Assembly: GCA_963812885.1 (NCBI GenBank)
Contig: CAWEWZ010000007.1
Span: 488,109-552,108, forward strand
Reading direction: 5' to 3'
Source: Bog-756 sp963812885
Lineage (GTDB): Bacteria > Actinomycetota > Acidimicrobiia > Acidimicrobiales > RAAP-2
Length of the DNA: 64,000 bases
The translations under genes were made by a program, and so were the position numbers. The notes under the pieces were generated by a model, which was given only the letters and a program-made list of their open reading frames with translations, ran no database searches and was not told where the DNA came from. This document shows, one piece after another, positions 49,233-57,148 of this stretch. The stretch's first letter is position 1; every line of letters begins with the position of its first letter.

Positions 49233-49982
49233 CTAACGGCGCAGCGTCGGGTGGGGCAGCAGGGTCACCCGGGTCCGGGGTGCGCGTCGCTCGTCGAGGT
49301 AGGCGGCCAGCCGTTTGTAGATCTTCTTGCCGGCCATCGTCTCCAGTTCGGTCCGCATGCTGACGTAGACGGGCTCGTGGCCGACGAACGCTTCGGGGTC
49401 CTCGGTGCACCACCAGTGGAACTCGGCACCTCCCTCGCCCCAGTGGCGCCGGTCCCATTGCCGGACCACCGACGTGACCCGCCCGTCCTGGGCCGTCTCG
49501 TCCTCGCGGCGCAACGGCAACTGCCAGCAGACTTCGGGCTTGAGCTCGACGTGGCTCCGCCCTTGGGCCAGAGCCGCGGTGTGGAGGGCGCATCCGGGCC
49601 CGGCCGGGAATCCGGGCCGGTTGAGGAAGATGCAGGCGCCGTCGACCAGGCGGGTGCCGAGATCGCCGTCGGGCAGCTTCTTCACCACGCCCTTGCGGCC
49701 CTGCTTGTGGAACTGCCAGACATCGGGCGTGAGGCCGGCGGCGGCCCGCTCGACGTTGCGGGCGTCCTTCTTGCCGGTGAAATGGGCCCCGTAGGAGCAA
49801 CATCCCTGGACCAGCTCGGGGGCCGGCCCGGTGAGGACGCCCTGACACCCCTGACCGAAGATGCAGGTCCAGGAGCTGACCAGGAACGTCACATCGAAGA
49901 GCCAGGTCCGCTCCTCGTCGGGGTCGTCGAAACTCACCCACTCATGGGCATTGGCCGGTTGGTGCTTGTGGCTCGCTGACAC
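49233..49982 (-). CDS. Cysteine-rich protein of unknown function, divergent from Nfu-like gene
   Basis: 249 residues, intact. The N-terminal third has closely spaced Cys: SSWTCIFGQGCQGVL and VQGCCSYGAHF, with further Cys in GACIFLNRPG, PGCALHTAAL and EVCWQLPLR. This spacing could hold a metal or iron-sulfur centre, as in YkgJ-like proteins, but I cannot place it in a named family with certainty. The GTG at 49982 faces the Nfu-like start at 50001 with only 18 bases between, so both likely lack leaders. CATCAT ends six bases before its start. Confidence 0.7.
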   Translation of the reverse strand: MSASHKHQPANAHEWVSFDDPDEERTWLFDVTFLVSSWTCIFGQGCQGVLTGPAPELVQGCCSYGAHFTGKKDARNVERAAAGLTPDVWQFHKQGRKGVVKKLPDGDLGTRLVDGACIFLNRPGFPAGPGCALHTAALAQGRSHVELKPEVCWQLPLRREDETAQDGRVTSVVRQWDRRHWGEGGAEFHWWCTEDPEAFVGHEPVYVSMRTELETMAGKKIYKRLAAYLDERRAPRTRVTLLPHPTLRR

Positions 49983-49993
49983 GCCCTTATGAT
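49966..49993 (+). promoter_or_regulatory. Promoter of a predicted leaderless Nfu-like mRNA
   Basis: TTGTGG at 49966-49971 and TATGAT at 49988-49993 are 16 bases apart; the ATG at 50001 begins 7 nt later, where transcription should start. The -35 box lies within the divergent Cys-rich gene. Confidence 0.55.
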
Positions 49994-50000
49994 GACAGGC

Positions 50001-50657
50001 ATGAGTGAAGACCGTGAGGACGTCCGCCCGGTGCTGACGATTACCGGCGAAGCCAGGGCCACCGTGCTCGAGGTGCTGGCCAACGAGTCCGAATCGGACT
50101 CGTTGGCGCTGTGGCTGGAGATCAGCGGTGAGAGCAACGGTGCCTACGCCTACGACATGTACTTCCAGTCCCTGGCCGATGCCGGTGCCGGCGATGTGGT
50201 GCAAGAGGGTGACGACCTGCCCGTCGTCGTGCCCCAGGCCAGCGTCGAGCGGCTCCAGGGGGCGACGCTGGACTTCGTGACCGACGCCTCCGGCGAGGGC
50301 GGGCTGGTCATCGTGAACCCCAACACCCCGCCGGCTCCCACGTTGAGCGGGCTGGCTCCGGGGGCCGAAGTGGATCTGTCCGACCCCCTGGCCCAGCGGG
50401 TGGTGTCGGTCCTCGACGAACAGGTGAACCCGAGCATCGCCGCCCACGGCGGTCGTGCCGACCTGGTCGCCGTCGAGGACTCCTCGGTCTATCTGCGGCT
50501 CAGCGGTGGATGCCAGGGTTGCGGGATGGCCAAGGCCACCTTGTCCCAGGGCATCGAGGTGATCCTGCGCGAGGCCATCCCCGAGATCGCCAACATCGTC
50601 GACGTGACCGACCACGCCGACGGCACCAACCCGTACTACGAGCCGGCCCACAGCTGA
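50001..50657 (+). CDS. NfuA-like iron-sulfur carrier protein
   Basis: 218 residues, intact. The N-terminal half resembles the degenerate A-type (IscA-like) domain of NfuA: VLTITGEARATVLEVLANESESDSLALWLEISG. The C-terminal NifU domain has the cluster-binding CxxC in SVYLRLSGGCQGCGMAKATLSQGIEVIL. NfuA proteins carry 4Fe-4S clusters to target enzymes. An in-frame ATG at 49989 exists but overlaps the -10 box, so 50001 is preferred. Confidence 0.9.
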   Translation: MSEDREDVRPVLTITGEARATVLEVLANESESDSLALWLEISGESNGAYAYDMYFQSLADAGAGDVVQEGDDLPVVVPQASVERLQGATLDFVTDASGEGGLVIVNPNTPPAPTLSGLAPGAEVDLSDPLAQRVVSVLDEQVNPSIAAHGGRADLVAVEDSSVYLRLSGGCQGCGMAKATLSQGIEVILREAIPEIANIVDVTDHADGTNPYYEPAHS

Positions 50658-50718
50658 CCGGTCAGCGCCGGCCCCGGGCCCGGCGCTGACGATGCCCGTC
50701 CGGGAGGCGGCGGTCCAG

Positions 50719-50724
50719 TACGTT
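50719..50724 (+). promoter_or_regulatory. -10 box for a predicted leaderless A24 peptidase mRNA
   Basis: TACGTT ends 7 nt before GTG 50732. This favours 50732 over the in-frame TTG at 50723 and GTG at 50729. Confidence 0.4.
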
Positions 50725-50731
50725 GCCTGTG

Positions 50732-51487
50732 GTGGACACCCTGTTGGTCTCCGGCACGACCGTTGCCGGCCTGCTGATCGGGGGCGCTCTCGACCCGCTC
50801 GGTCAGAGGATGGCCGACCAGAGCCGTCTCGAGGACCAGCGTCGCCGGGCCGCCGACGACCAGGGGGAGGTGCCCGTCCCGGCCGAGGGCACGGTCCGCA
50901 ATCTCCTGCCTTCGGGCCGGTCACCGACCCGGACGGCATCGGCGGCCGTGCTGACCGCCGTGCTCTTCGGGGGCGCGGCGGCCCACTTCGGGCGGGATCT
51001 GGTGCTGGCTCCCTTCTGCGTGTTCTTCGCCATGCTGGTGGCCGTCTCGGTGACCGACCTCTCCCACCGGCTCGTGCCCCGTCGGCTCCTCTACGCCGCG
51101 CTGGCCCTGATTGCGCCGCTCCTGGCGGCCTCGGCGGGGATCGACCATCAGTGGCACGACCTGACCGGGGCCATCGTCGCCGGGGCCGTGGCCTTCGGGC
51201 TCTTCTTCGGGATCTGGTGGTTCGTCCCCCGGGGGATGGGCTTCGGCGACGTGCGCCTGGCCGGCGTCATCGGCCTCACCGTGGGCTACCTGAGCCTCCT
51301 CCATGCCTACGTGGCCTTCCTCACCGGTTTCATCGTGGGCATGGTCTTCGGCGTGGTCATGATGGTGGTGTCGTCGTCGGGCCGGAAGACGCGCATCCCC
51401 TTCGCTCCGTCGCTGGCCGTCGGGGCGGTCATCGCCGTCTTCTGGGGTGGTCAGATCGCTCACGACCTGTTCCACGCCGGATCGTGA
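50732..51487 (+). CDS. A24 prepilin peptidase family membrane protein
   Basis: About 252 residues with six to seven membrane segments, intact. The two catalytic Asp sites are VAVSVTDLSHRLVPRRL and PRGMGFGDVRLAG (GxGD). The family cleaves leader peptides of type IV prepilins or Flp pilins. No pilin gene is in the window; prepilin peptidases beside aroC are common in Actinobacteria. A hydrophilic loop of ~45 residues after the first segment is longer than usual and lacks the Zn-binding Cys of classical PilD. Confidence 0.85.
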   Translation: MDTLLVSGTTVAGLLIGGALDPLGQRMADQSRLEDQRRRAADDQGEVPVPAEGTVRNLLPSGRSPTRTASAAVLTAVLFGGAAAHFGRDLVLAPFCVFFAMLVAVSVTDLSHRLVPRRLLYAALALIAPLLAASAGIDHQWHDLTGAIVAGAVAFGLFFGIWWFVPRGMGFGDVRLAGVIGLTVGYLSLLHAYVAFLTGFIVGMVFGVVMMVVSSSGRKTRIPFAPSLAVGAVIAVFWGGQIAHDLFHAGS

Positions 51488-51504
51488 CCACGCCCTGCCC
51501 CGAG

Positions 51505-51510
51505 TAGATT
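51505..51510 (+). promoter_or_regulatory. -10 box for a predicted leaderless aroC mRNA
   Basis: TAGATT ends 7 nt before the ATG at 51518. No Shine-Dalgarno sequence is present. Confidence 0.5.
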
Positions 51511-51517
51511 TCCCTGC

Positions 51518-52747
51518 ATGCTCCGCTTCCTGACCGCCGGCGAGTCGCACGGCCGCGCCCTGGTGGTCATCGTCGAGGGACTGCCCGCCGGCCTGCTGGT
51601 GACCGAAGGGGACATCCAGCGCGGACTGGCCCGGAGGCGGCTCGGGTTCGGGCGGGGCCCGAGGATGCGCTTCGAGGCGGACGAGGTGAGCCTGCTCGGC
51701 GGGATCAGGCACGGGAGGACGCTCGGGTCGCCGGTGGCCATCGAGATCGCCAACACCGAATGGCCCAAGTGGGAGACCGAGATGTCCCCCGACCCCGGTC
51801 TGCCCTCGAAGGTGCTCACCCAGCCCCGACCCGGGCATGCCGACCTCTCCGGCATGCTCAAATACGGGCTCAACGACGCCCGTGACGTCCTCGAACGGGC
51901 CTCGGCCCGGGAGACGGCCGCCCGGGTGGCGGCGGGCACGTTGGCCAAGCTGCTGCTGTGGCAGATCGGCATCGACGTGTTCAGCCACATCGTGCAACTC
52001 GGTCCCGAGCGCGCCGAATCGGACGTCCTGCCCTCGGTCGCCGACCTCATCCGGGTCGACGAGTCACAGGTGCGGTGTTGCGATCCCGACGCCGAGGCCC
52101 GGATGATCGCCGCGGTGAAGGCGGCGGCCAAGGACGGCGATTCGCTCGGCGGGGTGGCCGAGGTGATCGCCTTCGGCGTCCCGGTGGGCCTCGGCAGCCA
52201 CGTGCACTGGGACCGTCGCCTCGACGCCCTGCTGGCCCAGGCCCTCATGAGCATCCAGGCCATCAAGGCCGTCGAATTCGGCGACGGCTTCGAACTGGCC
52301 GGCCGGCGGGGCTCGGTGGCCCACGACGCCATCCGGGTGGCGACGGCCGGCGACGACCGACCCGAAGACGGGGACCCGGGCTTACTCGGCGGGGGCTACG
52401 TCCGGGACACCCACCATGCGGGAGGGGTCGAAGGGGGCATCTCCACCGGATCGCCCATTGTGGCCCGCGCCACCATGAAGCCGTTGGCCACCCTCAACCG
52501 GCCCACCCTGGGCACGGTGGACGTGGTGTCCAAGGAGTCCACCGTGTCCTTCAAGGAGCGCACCGATGTCACCGCGGTGCCGGCCATGGGCGTGGTGGCC
52601 GAGACGATGGTCGCCCTGGTCCTGGCGTCCGAGGCCCTGCGCAAGTTCGGCGGCGACTCGGTCGAGGAGTTCCGGCGCAACCGCCGCGGCTATCTGGAGG
52701 CACTGGGGGAGACGCCCTCGGCGCCCCGGCCGCCGACCGATGGTTGA
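51518..52747 (+). CDS. aroC: Chorismate synthase AroC
   Basis: 409 residues, intact. Signature motifs are LRFLTAGESHGRALVVIVEGLPAG, RRRLGFGRGPRM, RPGHADLSGMLKYGLNDARDVLERASARETAARVA and DRPEDGDPG. The C-terminal HHAGGVEGGISTGSPI and TDVTAVPAMGVVAE complete the FMN site. AroC makes chorismate from EPSP and needs reduced FMN. Its stop overlaps the aroK start. Chorismate also feeds the menaquinone genes 10-15 kb upstream. Confidence 0.96.
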   Translation: MLRFLTAGESHGRALVVIVEGLPAGLLVTEGDIQRGLARRRLGFGRGPRMRFEADEVSLLGGIRHGRTLGSPVAIEIANTEWPKWETEMSPDPGLPSKVLTQPRPGHADLSGMLKYGLNDARDVLERASARETAARVAAGTLAKLLLWQIGIDVFSHIVQLGPERAESDVLPSVADLIRVDESQVRCCDPDAEARMIAAVKAAAKDGDSLGGVAEVIAFGVPVGLGSHVHWDRRLDALLAQALMSIQAIKAVEFGDGFELAGRRGSVAHDAIRVATAGDDRPEDGDPGLLGGGYVRDTHHAGGVEGGISTGSPIVARATMKPLATLNRPTLGTVDVVSKESTVSFKERTDVTAVPAMGVVAETMVALVLASEALRKFGGDSVEEFRRNRRGYLEALGETPSAPRPPTDG

Positions 52748-53282
52748 CCGGGTCATCCTGGTGGGCATGATGGGTGCCGGGAAGACCACCGTGGGCCGTC
52801 AGCTCGCCGCCCGCCTCGGGTGGACCCACTTCGATTCCGACGCCCAGGTCATGGCCAGTACCGGCTCCACCGTGCCCGAGCTGTTCGCCGAACGCGGCGA
52901 GGCCGCCTTCCGGGCCGAGGAGGCCCGGGTGCTGGCCGAGGCGCTCTCCTCCTCGCAGCCGGTGGTCGTGTCGGCCGCCGGTGGGGTGGTCCTGTCCGAG
53001 GCCAATCGGGATCTCCTGCAGCGGTCGGGCGTCGTGGTCTGGCTCCGGGCCGACCCCGGTCTCCTGGCCCGGAGGGTGGGCAAGGGAGACGGCCGCCCGC
53101 TGCTGGGGGACGAACCGGCGACCAGACTGGTGGATCTCTACGAGGTCCGGCGCCCTCTGTACGAGGCGGTGGCGGAAGCGGTGATCGACGTCGAGGGTCT
53201 CACTCCGGTCGAGGTGGTCGACCGGATCCTGGCCCAGCCGGCGCTGGTGTCGCGCCGGATCGGGGCGGTCCGGGAACGATGA
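52740..53282 (+). CDS. aroK: Shikimate kinase AroK
   Basis: 180 residues, intact. The Walker A motif is VGMMGAGKTTVGRQLA near residue 8; the shikimate-binding DSDAQV, FRAEEARVL and SAAGGVVLS follow, then the lid region GDGRPLL. AroK phosphorylates shikimate. It is embedded in the aroC-K-B-Q run with start-stop overlaps on both sides (ATGGTTGA and ATGA), so it is translationally coupled. Confidence 0.95.
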   Translation: MVDRVILVGMMGAGKTTVGRQLAARLGWTHFDSDAQVMASTGSTVPELFAERGEAAFRAEEARVLAEALSSSQPVVVSAAGGVVLSEANRDLLQRSGVVVWLRADPGLLARRVGKGDGRPLLGDEPATRLVDLYEVRRPLYEAVAEAVIDVEGLTPVEVVDRILAQPALVSRRIGAVRER

Positions 53283-54352
53283 TCGAGATCCCGGTGGAGC
53301 TGGGGGAGCGGGCCTACCGGGTGGTGGTGGGCGACGGTGCCCGTCATGACCTGGCGGCCATGGTGGCCACCGCCGCCCCCGGCGCCCGGCGGGCCGCCAT
53401 CGTCACCCAGGCCGGCATCGGCGTGCCGGTCGACCCCGGTCTCCCGGCCGACGAGTTCACCGTGCCCGACGGCGAGGGGGCCAAGTCGCTGACCGTGGTC
53501 GAGGAGCTGTGTCGGGGCTTTGCCCGTGCCGGGCTCGGTCGGTCCGACGTGGTCATCGCCGTCGGCGGCGGCGTGGTCACCGACCTGGCCGGTTTCGCGG
53601 CGGCGTCCTTCCACCGGGGGACGGCCTATGTGAACGTGGCCACGACGCTGCTGGCCCAGGTGGATGCCGCCATCGGGGGCAAGACCGGGGTCAACCTCCC
53701 CGAGGGGAAGAACCTGGTGGGGGCCTTCTGGCAGCCGAGCGGGGTCATCTGCGACACCGAGGTGCTGTCGACCCTGCCTCCCCGGGAGTGGGCCTCGGGC
53801 CGGGGCGAGATGGCCAAGTACGCGTTCTTGGATGGTTCGGCGTCCGGCGGTGGACCCGACGCCTCCCTGCTCGACCTGGGCCTGGCCGACCAGGTGGCCC
53901 GGTGCGTGGCCATCAAGGCCGACGTGGTGGCGGCCGACGAGCGGGAAGGCGACCGTCGGATGCTCCTCAATTACGGGCACACGCTGGCCCACGCCCTGGA
54001 GGCGGTCGCCTTCGATCCCGATGCCGGCCTCGACCTCCGCCACGGGGAGGCCGTGGCCATCGGCCTCGTCTACGCCGCCCTGCTGGCCCGGAGGCTCGGG
54101 CGCATCGACGACGACCGGGTCGAACTGCACCGGAGGGTGGTCGGCGCCTTCGACCTCTCCGCCGCCGTCCCCGACCGGGCCGAGCCCAAGCGCCTGGTCT
54201 CGTTCATGGCCCGGGACAAGAAGGCCAGGCACGATCTCACCTTCGTGCTCGACGGACCCCGGGGCGTCGAGGTCACCCACGGCGTCGACGAGGCCGACGT
54301 GCTCGCTACCCTGGCGGAGATGCAAGGTCCGGAACCCGGTGGCGCCAGGTGA
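53279..54352 (+). CDS. aroB: 3-Dehydroquinate synthase AroB
   Basis: 357 residues, intact. NAD-binding and substrate motifs are VVIAVGGGVVTDLAGFAAASF, YVNVATTLLAQVDAAIGGKTGVNLPEGKN, and the zinc ligands in AADEREGDRRMLLNYGHTLAHALE and LRHGEAVAIGL. It closes the ring of DAHP to 3-dehydroquinate. The ATG overlaps the aroK stop and its own stop overlaps aroQ (GTGA). Confidence 0.96.
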   Translation: MIEIPVELGERAYRVVVGDGARHDLAAMVATAAPGARRAAIVTQAGIGVPVDPGLPADEFTVPDGEGAKSLTVVEELCRGFARAGLGRSDVVIAVGGGVVTDLAGFAAASFHRGTAYVNVATTLLAQVDAAIGGKTGVNLPEGKNLVGAFWQPSGVICDTEVLSTLPPREWASGRGEMAKYAFLDGSASGGGPDASLLDLGLADQVARCVAIKADVVAADEREGDRRMLLNYGHTLAHALEAVAFDPDAGLDLRHGEAVAIGLVYAALLARRLGRIDDDRVELHRRVVGAFDLSAAVPDRAEPKRLVSFMARDKKARHDLTFVLDGPRGVEVTHGVDEADVLATLAEMQGPEPGGAR

Positions 54353-54810
54353 GCACGGCCGCTTCGATCCTGCTCCTCTCGGGGCCCAACCTCAACCTGC
54401 TGGGGGAGCGTGAACCGGCCGTCTACGGCTCCGCCTCCCTGGACGAGCACGTGGCCACGGCGACCGGCGCCGCCACCGGGCTGGGCCTGTCCCTCGAGCA
54501 CCTCCAGACCAACCACGAGGGAGATCTGGTCGAGGCGGTGCAACGGGCCCGCGGCCGGGTCGACGCCATCATCGTCAACGCCGGCGCCCTCACCCACACG
54601 TCCTGGTCGCTCCACGACGCCCTGGCCGCCTTCGACGGGGTCGTGGTCGAACTCCACCTGAGCAATCCGGCCGCCCGCGAGCCGTTCCGCCATCTGTCGG
54701 TCATCGCCCCGGTGTCCGACGGGTGCATCGCCGGCTTCGGGGGGTTGGGGTACCGGCTCGCCGTCGAGGCCGTGCATCAGATCCTGGCGGCCGGGACCGA
54801 GCCCCGATGA
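54349..54810 (+). CDS. aroQ: 3-Dehydroquinate dehydratase, type II
   Basis: 153 residues, intact. The fold and motifs are those of the type II dodecameric enzyme: SGPNLNLLGEREPAVYG (with catalytic Tyr), LQTNHEGDLVEAVQ, VNAGALTHTSWSLHDAL, VVELHLSNPAAREPFRHLS and GFGGLGYRLAVEAV. It removes water from 3-dehydroquinate to give 3-dehydroshikimate. The aro run lacks the dehydrogenase (aroE), DAHP synthase and EPSP synthase. Confidence 0.95.
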   Translation: MSTAASILLLSGPNLNLLGEREPAVYGSASLDEHVATATGAATGLGLSLEHLQTNHEGDLVEAVQRARGRVDAIIVNAGALTHTSWSLHDALAAFDGVVVELHLSNPAAREPFRHLSVIAPVSDGCIAGFGGLGYRLAVEAVHQILAAGTEPR

Positions 54811-54829
54811 GCGCCGGGCCCGAGCCGGC

Positions 54830-55959
54830 GTGGCGCCCCTGGAGGTGACCGGCCGACTCGATCGGCTGCGGGCCCTGTTCGCCGGGGCGGGAGACGACGG
54901 ACGAGGCGATCGGCGCGCTGCTGGTGACCACGCCGGCCAACATCCGGTGGCTGAGCGGCTTCAGTGGATCGGCCGGACTCCTCCTGGTCACCGACGACGG
55001 CGCTCTGCTCACTACCGACGGGAGGTACCGGACCCAGTCCGCCGAGCAACTGGAGGCGGCCGGCGCCGACGCCGAGATCACCACCTGTGTGGGCGGGGTG
55101 CAGGTCCAGCGCGAGGCGCTGGTGGCGCGCGCCGCGGCGGTCGGCTCGCTCGGGCTCGAGGCCGACACCGTCACCTGGTCGTCGCAGAGGACGTGGGCGG
55201 GGCTCCTGGCCTCGGCGGCGCTGGTCCCCACCCGGGGGATGGTCGAAGGACTGCGGACGGTCAAGGACCCGGCCGAAGTGGTCCGGATGGAGCGGGCCGC
55301 GGCCATTGCCGACCGGGCCCTCGAAGCGACGCTGCCCCTGCTGGCCGCGGCGGGAGAGCGGAGCCGAGCTCACCGAATCGGGTTTCGCCGCCGCCCTCGA
55401 CCACGCCATGCGCCTGGGCGGGGCCGAGGAGAGCGCCTTCGAGACCATCGTGGCGTCGGGCGAGAACTCGGCCAAGCCCCATGCCCGGCCCGGCGACCGG
55501 CGCATACGGCCCGGCGATCCGGTGGTCGTCGACTTCGGCGCCGTCTTCGACGGCTACCGGTCGGACATGACCCGGACCTTCTGTGTCGGCGGCGAGCCCT
55601 CCGGCGAGCTGGCCACTGTGTTCGAGGTGGTGGCGGAGTCGCAACGGGCCGGGGTGCGCTCGGTGTCCCCGGGGGTCACCGCCGCCTCGGTGGACCTGGC
55701 CTGCCGGGAGGTGATCGGCGCGTCCGGGTGGGCGGAGCGCTTCGAGCACGGCACCGGGCACGGGGTCGGGCTCGACATCCACGAAGGGCCGTCGGTCGGC
55801 CCGGGGTCGACTGCTATCCTCGCTGCCGGCACCGTGGTCACCGTCGAACCGGGGGTGTACCTGCCCGGGACGGGCGGGGTCCGCATCGAGGACACCCTGG
55901 TGGTGACTCCCGACGGGAGCCGACCGCTGACCCTGTTCCCGAAGGAAGTTGCTGTCTGA
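54830..55959 (+). CDS. M24 metallopeptidase (Xaa-Pro dipeptidase-like), two frame breaks
   Basis: About 375 residues read through one-base changes near 54,893 and 55,365. The N-terminal creatinase-like domain has LVTTPANIRWLSGFSGSAGLLLVTDDGALLTTDGRY. The catalytic domain has VVDFGAVFDGYRSDMTRTF (metal Asp pair), FEHGTGHGVGLDIHEGP (His), TVEPGVYLPG (Glu) and GGVRIEDTLVV (Glu), so all five ligands are present. It probably cleaves X-Pro dipeptides. It is followed by efp, whose ATG overlaps its stop; the pairing with efp is common. GTG 54830 is the likeliest start. Confidence 0.9.
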
Positions 55960-56519
55960 TGGCTGTCTCCACCAATGATCTCCGCAACGGCATGACCCTC
56001 GACCTGCCCGAGGGTCTGTTCGCCGTGGTCGAGTTCCAACACGTCAAGCCGGGCAAGGGCGGCGCCTTCGTGCGCACCAAATTGAAGAACCAGCGGACCG
56101 GTGCCGTCATCGAGCGGACCTACCGGGCCGACGAGAAGCTCGAGCAGGCCATCATCGACAAGCGGGAGATGCAATTCCTCTACCGGGACGGTTCGGACTA
56201 CGTGTTCATGGACACGTCGTCCTACGAGCAGCTCCAGGTCGAAACGGCCCTCCTCGGTGATTCTGCCAATTACCTGAAGGAGGGCGATGACGCCGTCCTG
56301 CAGTTCTACGGGTCGGAGATCGTCGGGGTCGACCTGCCGGCGGCGGTCGAACTGACGGTCACCGACACCGAGCCGGGGCTCCAGGGGGACCGGGTGTCCG
56401 GGGCCCGCAAGCCGGCCACGGTGGAGACGGGGCTGGTCCTCCAGGTCCCCCTCTTCGTCAATCCCGGGGAGAAGATCAAGGTGGACACCCGCACCGGGGA
56501 GTATCTGACCCGGGCCTGA
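55959..56519 (+). CDS. efp: Translation elongation factor P
   Basis: 186 residues, intact, three OB-like domains. MAVSTNDLRNGMTLDLPEGLFAVVEFQHVKPGKGGAFVRTKL shows the loop with Lys33 that reaches the peptidyl-transfer centre; the KPGKGGA form is the actinobacterial type. DKREMQFLYRDGSDYVFMD and the C-terminal VPLFVNPGEKIKVDTRTGEYLTRA follow. EF-P rescues ribosomes stalled at proline runs. AAGGAA lies about 10 nt before the ATG. Confidence 0.96.
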   Translation: MAVSTNDLRNGMTLDLPEGLFAVVEFQHVKPGKGGAFVRTKLKNQRTGAVIERTYRADEKLEQAIIDKREMQFLYRDGSDYVFMDTSSYEQLQVETALLGDSANYLKEGDDAVLQFYGSEIVGVDLPAAVELTVTDTEPGLQGDRVSGARKPATVETGLVLQVPLFVNPGEKIKVDTRTGEYLTRA

Positions 56520-56584
56520 CCGCCGGGGCCCCGGCCGGGGGGCGAAGCCGTGGACCCGGCGCCCGACCCGACCGATCACCGACC

Positions 56585-56980
56585 ATGGATCCCGCACCCC
56601 GCCACCAGGCCCGCGAACGGGTCGTGACCCTCCTCTACGAGGCGGAGCTGAAGGGACGGCGCCCGACCGAGGTCCTCGACGATCTGGCGGTGGCTCCGGA
56701 TCCCTACACCGTCGACCTGGTGCGGGCCGTGGAGACGCGTCGGGCCGACATCGACGCCCGCATCGGTGCCGCCGCCATCGGGTGGGAGCTCGACCGGATG
56801 GCGGTGGTGGACCGGAACGTGCTCCGGCTGGCCGTGGCCGAGCTGCTCGGGTGTCCCGACGTCCCCACCGCGGTGATCCTCAACGAGGCGGTCGAGCTGG
56901 CGTCGGCCTATTCGACCGACGACTCGGGGCGGTTCGTCAACGGCGTGCTGGCCACGCTGGCCGAACAGATCAGAGGGTGA
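56585..56980 (+). CDS. nusB: Transcription antitermination factor NusB
   Basis: 131 residues, intact, all-helical. RHQARERVVTLLYEAELKGR, AIGWELDRMAVVDRNVLRLAVAELL and PTAVILNEAVELASAYSTDDSGRFVNGVLATLAEQI are characteristic. NusB with S10 helps RNA polymerase to transcribe rRNA operons to the end. In Actinobacteria nusB is typically followed by pyrR, which agrees with the leader found downstream. Confidence 0.94.
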   Translation: MDPAPRHQARERVVTLLYEAELKGRRPTEVLDDLAVAPDPYTVDLVRAVETRRADIDARIGAAAIGWELDRMAVVDRNVLRLAVAELLGCPDVPTAVILNEAVELASAYSTDDSGRFVNGVLATLAEQIRG

Positions 56981-57033
56981 GCACGGAGGAACCGGCGGGC
57001 TGATCGCCGAGCCGGTGGCCACGCCGCCTCGCC

Positions 57034-57048
57034 GGCCGCCTGGCGGCC
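57034..57048. terminator. Hairpin-forming inverted repeat after nusB
   Basis: GGCCGCC and GGCGGCC form a perfect inverted repeat around one base, extendable by one pair. There is no T-tract, so it could be a weak terminator of the aro-nusB transcript or only GC-rich sequence. Confidence 0.3.
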
Positions 57049-57062
57049 GACGACCGCCTGGG

Positions 57063-57117
57063 TATACTCGGATCCTGACCGTGAAGCGGGTCCTGTGAGG
57101 CCCGAACGGACAGGAGG
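57063..57117 (+). promoter_or_regulatory. PyrR-type leader: promoter, PyrR-binding loop and masked ribosome site
   Basis: TATACT at 57063-57068 is a good -10 box. GGTCCTGTGAGGCCC at 57089-57103 matches the PyrR-binding RNA consensus (TCCNGNGAGGC). CCTGT at 57092-57096 pairs with ACAGG at 57110-57114, which hides the AGGAGG at 57112-57117. In mycobacteria PyrR is known to repress translation through such a structure. The expected pyrR gene does not follow; at most a few codons remain after GTG 57123. Confidence 0.65.
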
Positions 57118-57148
57118 ATGCAGTGGCCATTGCGTCGACGCATTCTCC
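57118..57148. other. Junction between actinobacterial and Acidobacteriota-like DNA
   Basis: Base composition, codon use and gene content change here. Left of this point lies the PyrR leader with its ribosome site; right of it is the in-frame end of an outer-membrane-like protein. A perfect 12-bp palindrome, TGCGTCGACGCA, occupies 57131-57142. The exact join cannot be placed to the base. The frames on both sides are cut, which favours an assembly or ligation chimera. Confidence 0.7.
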
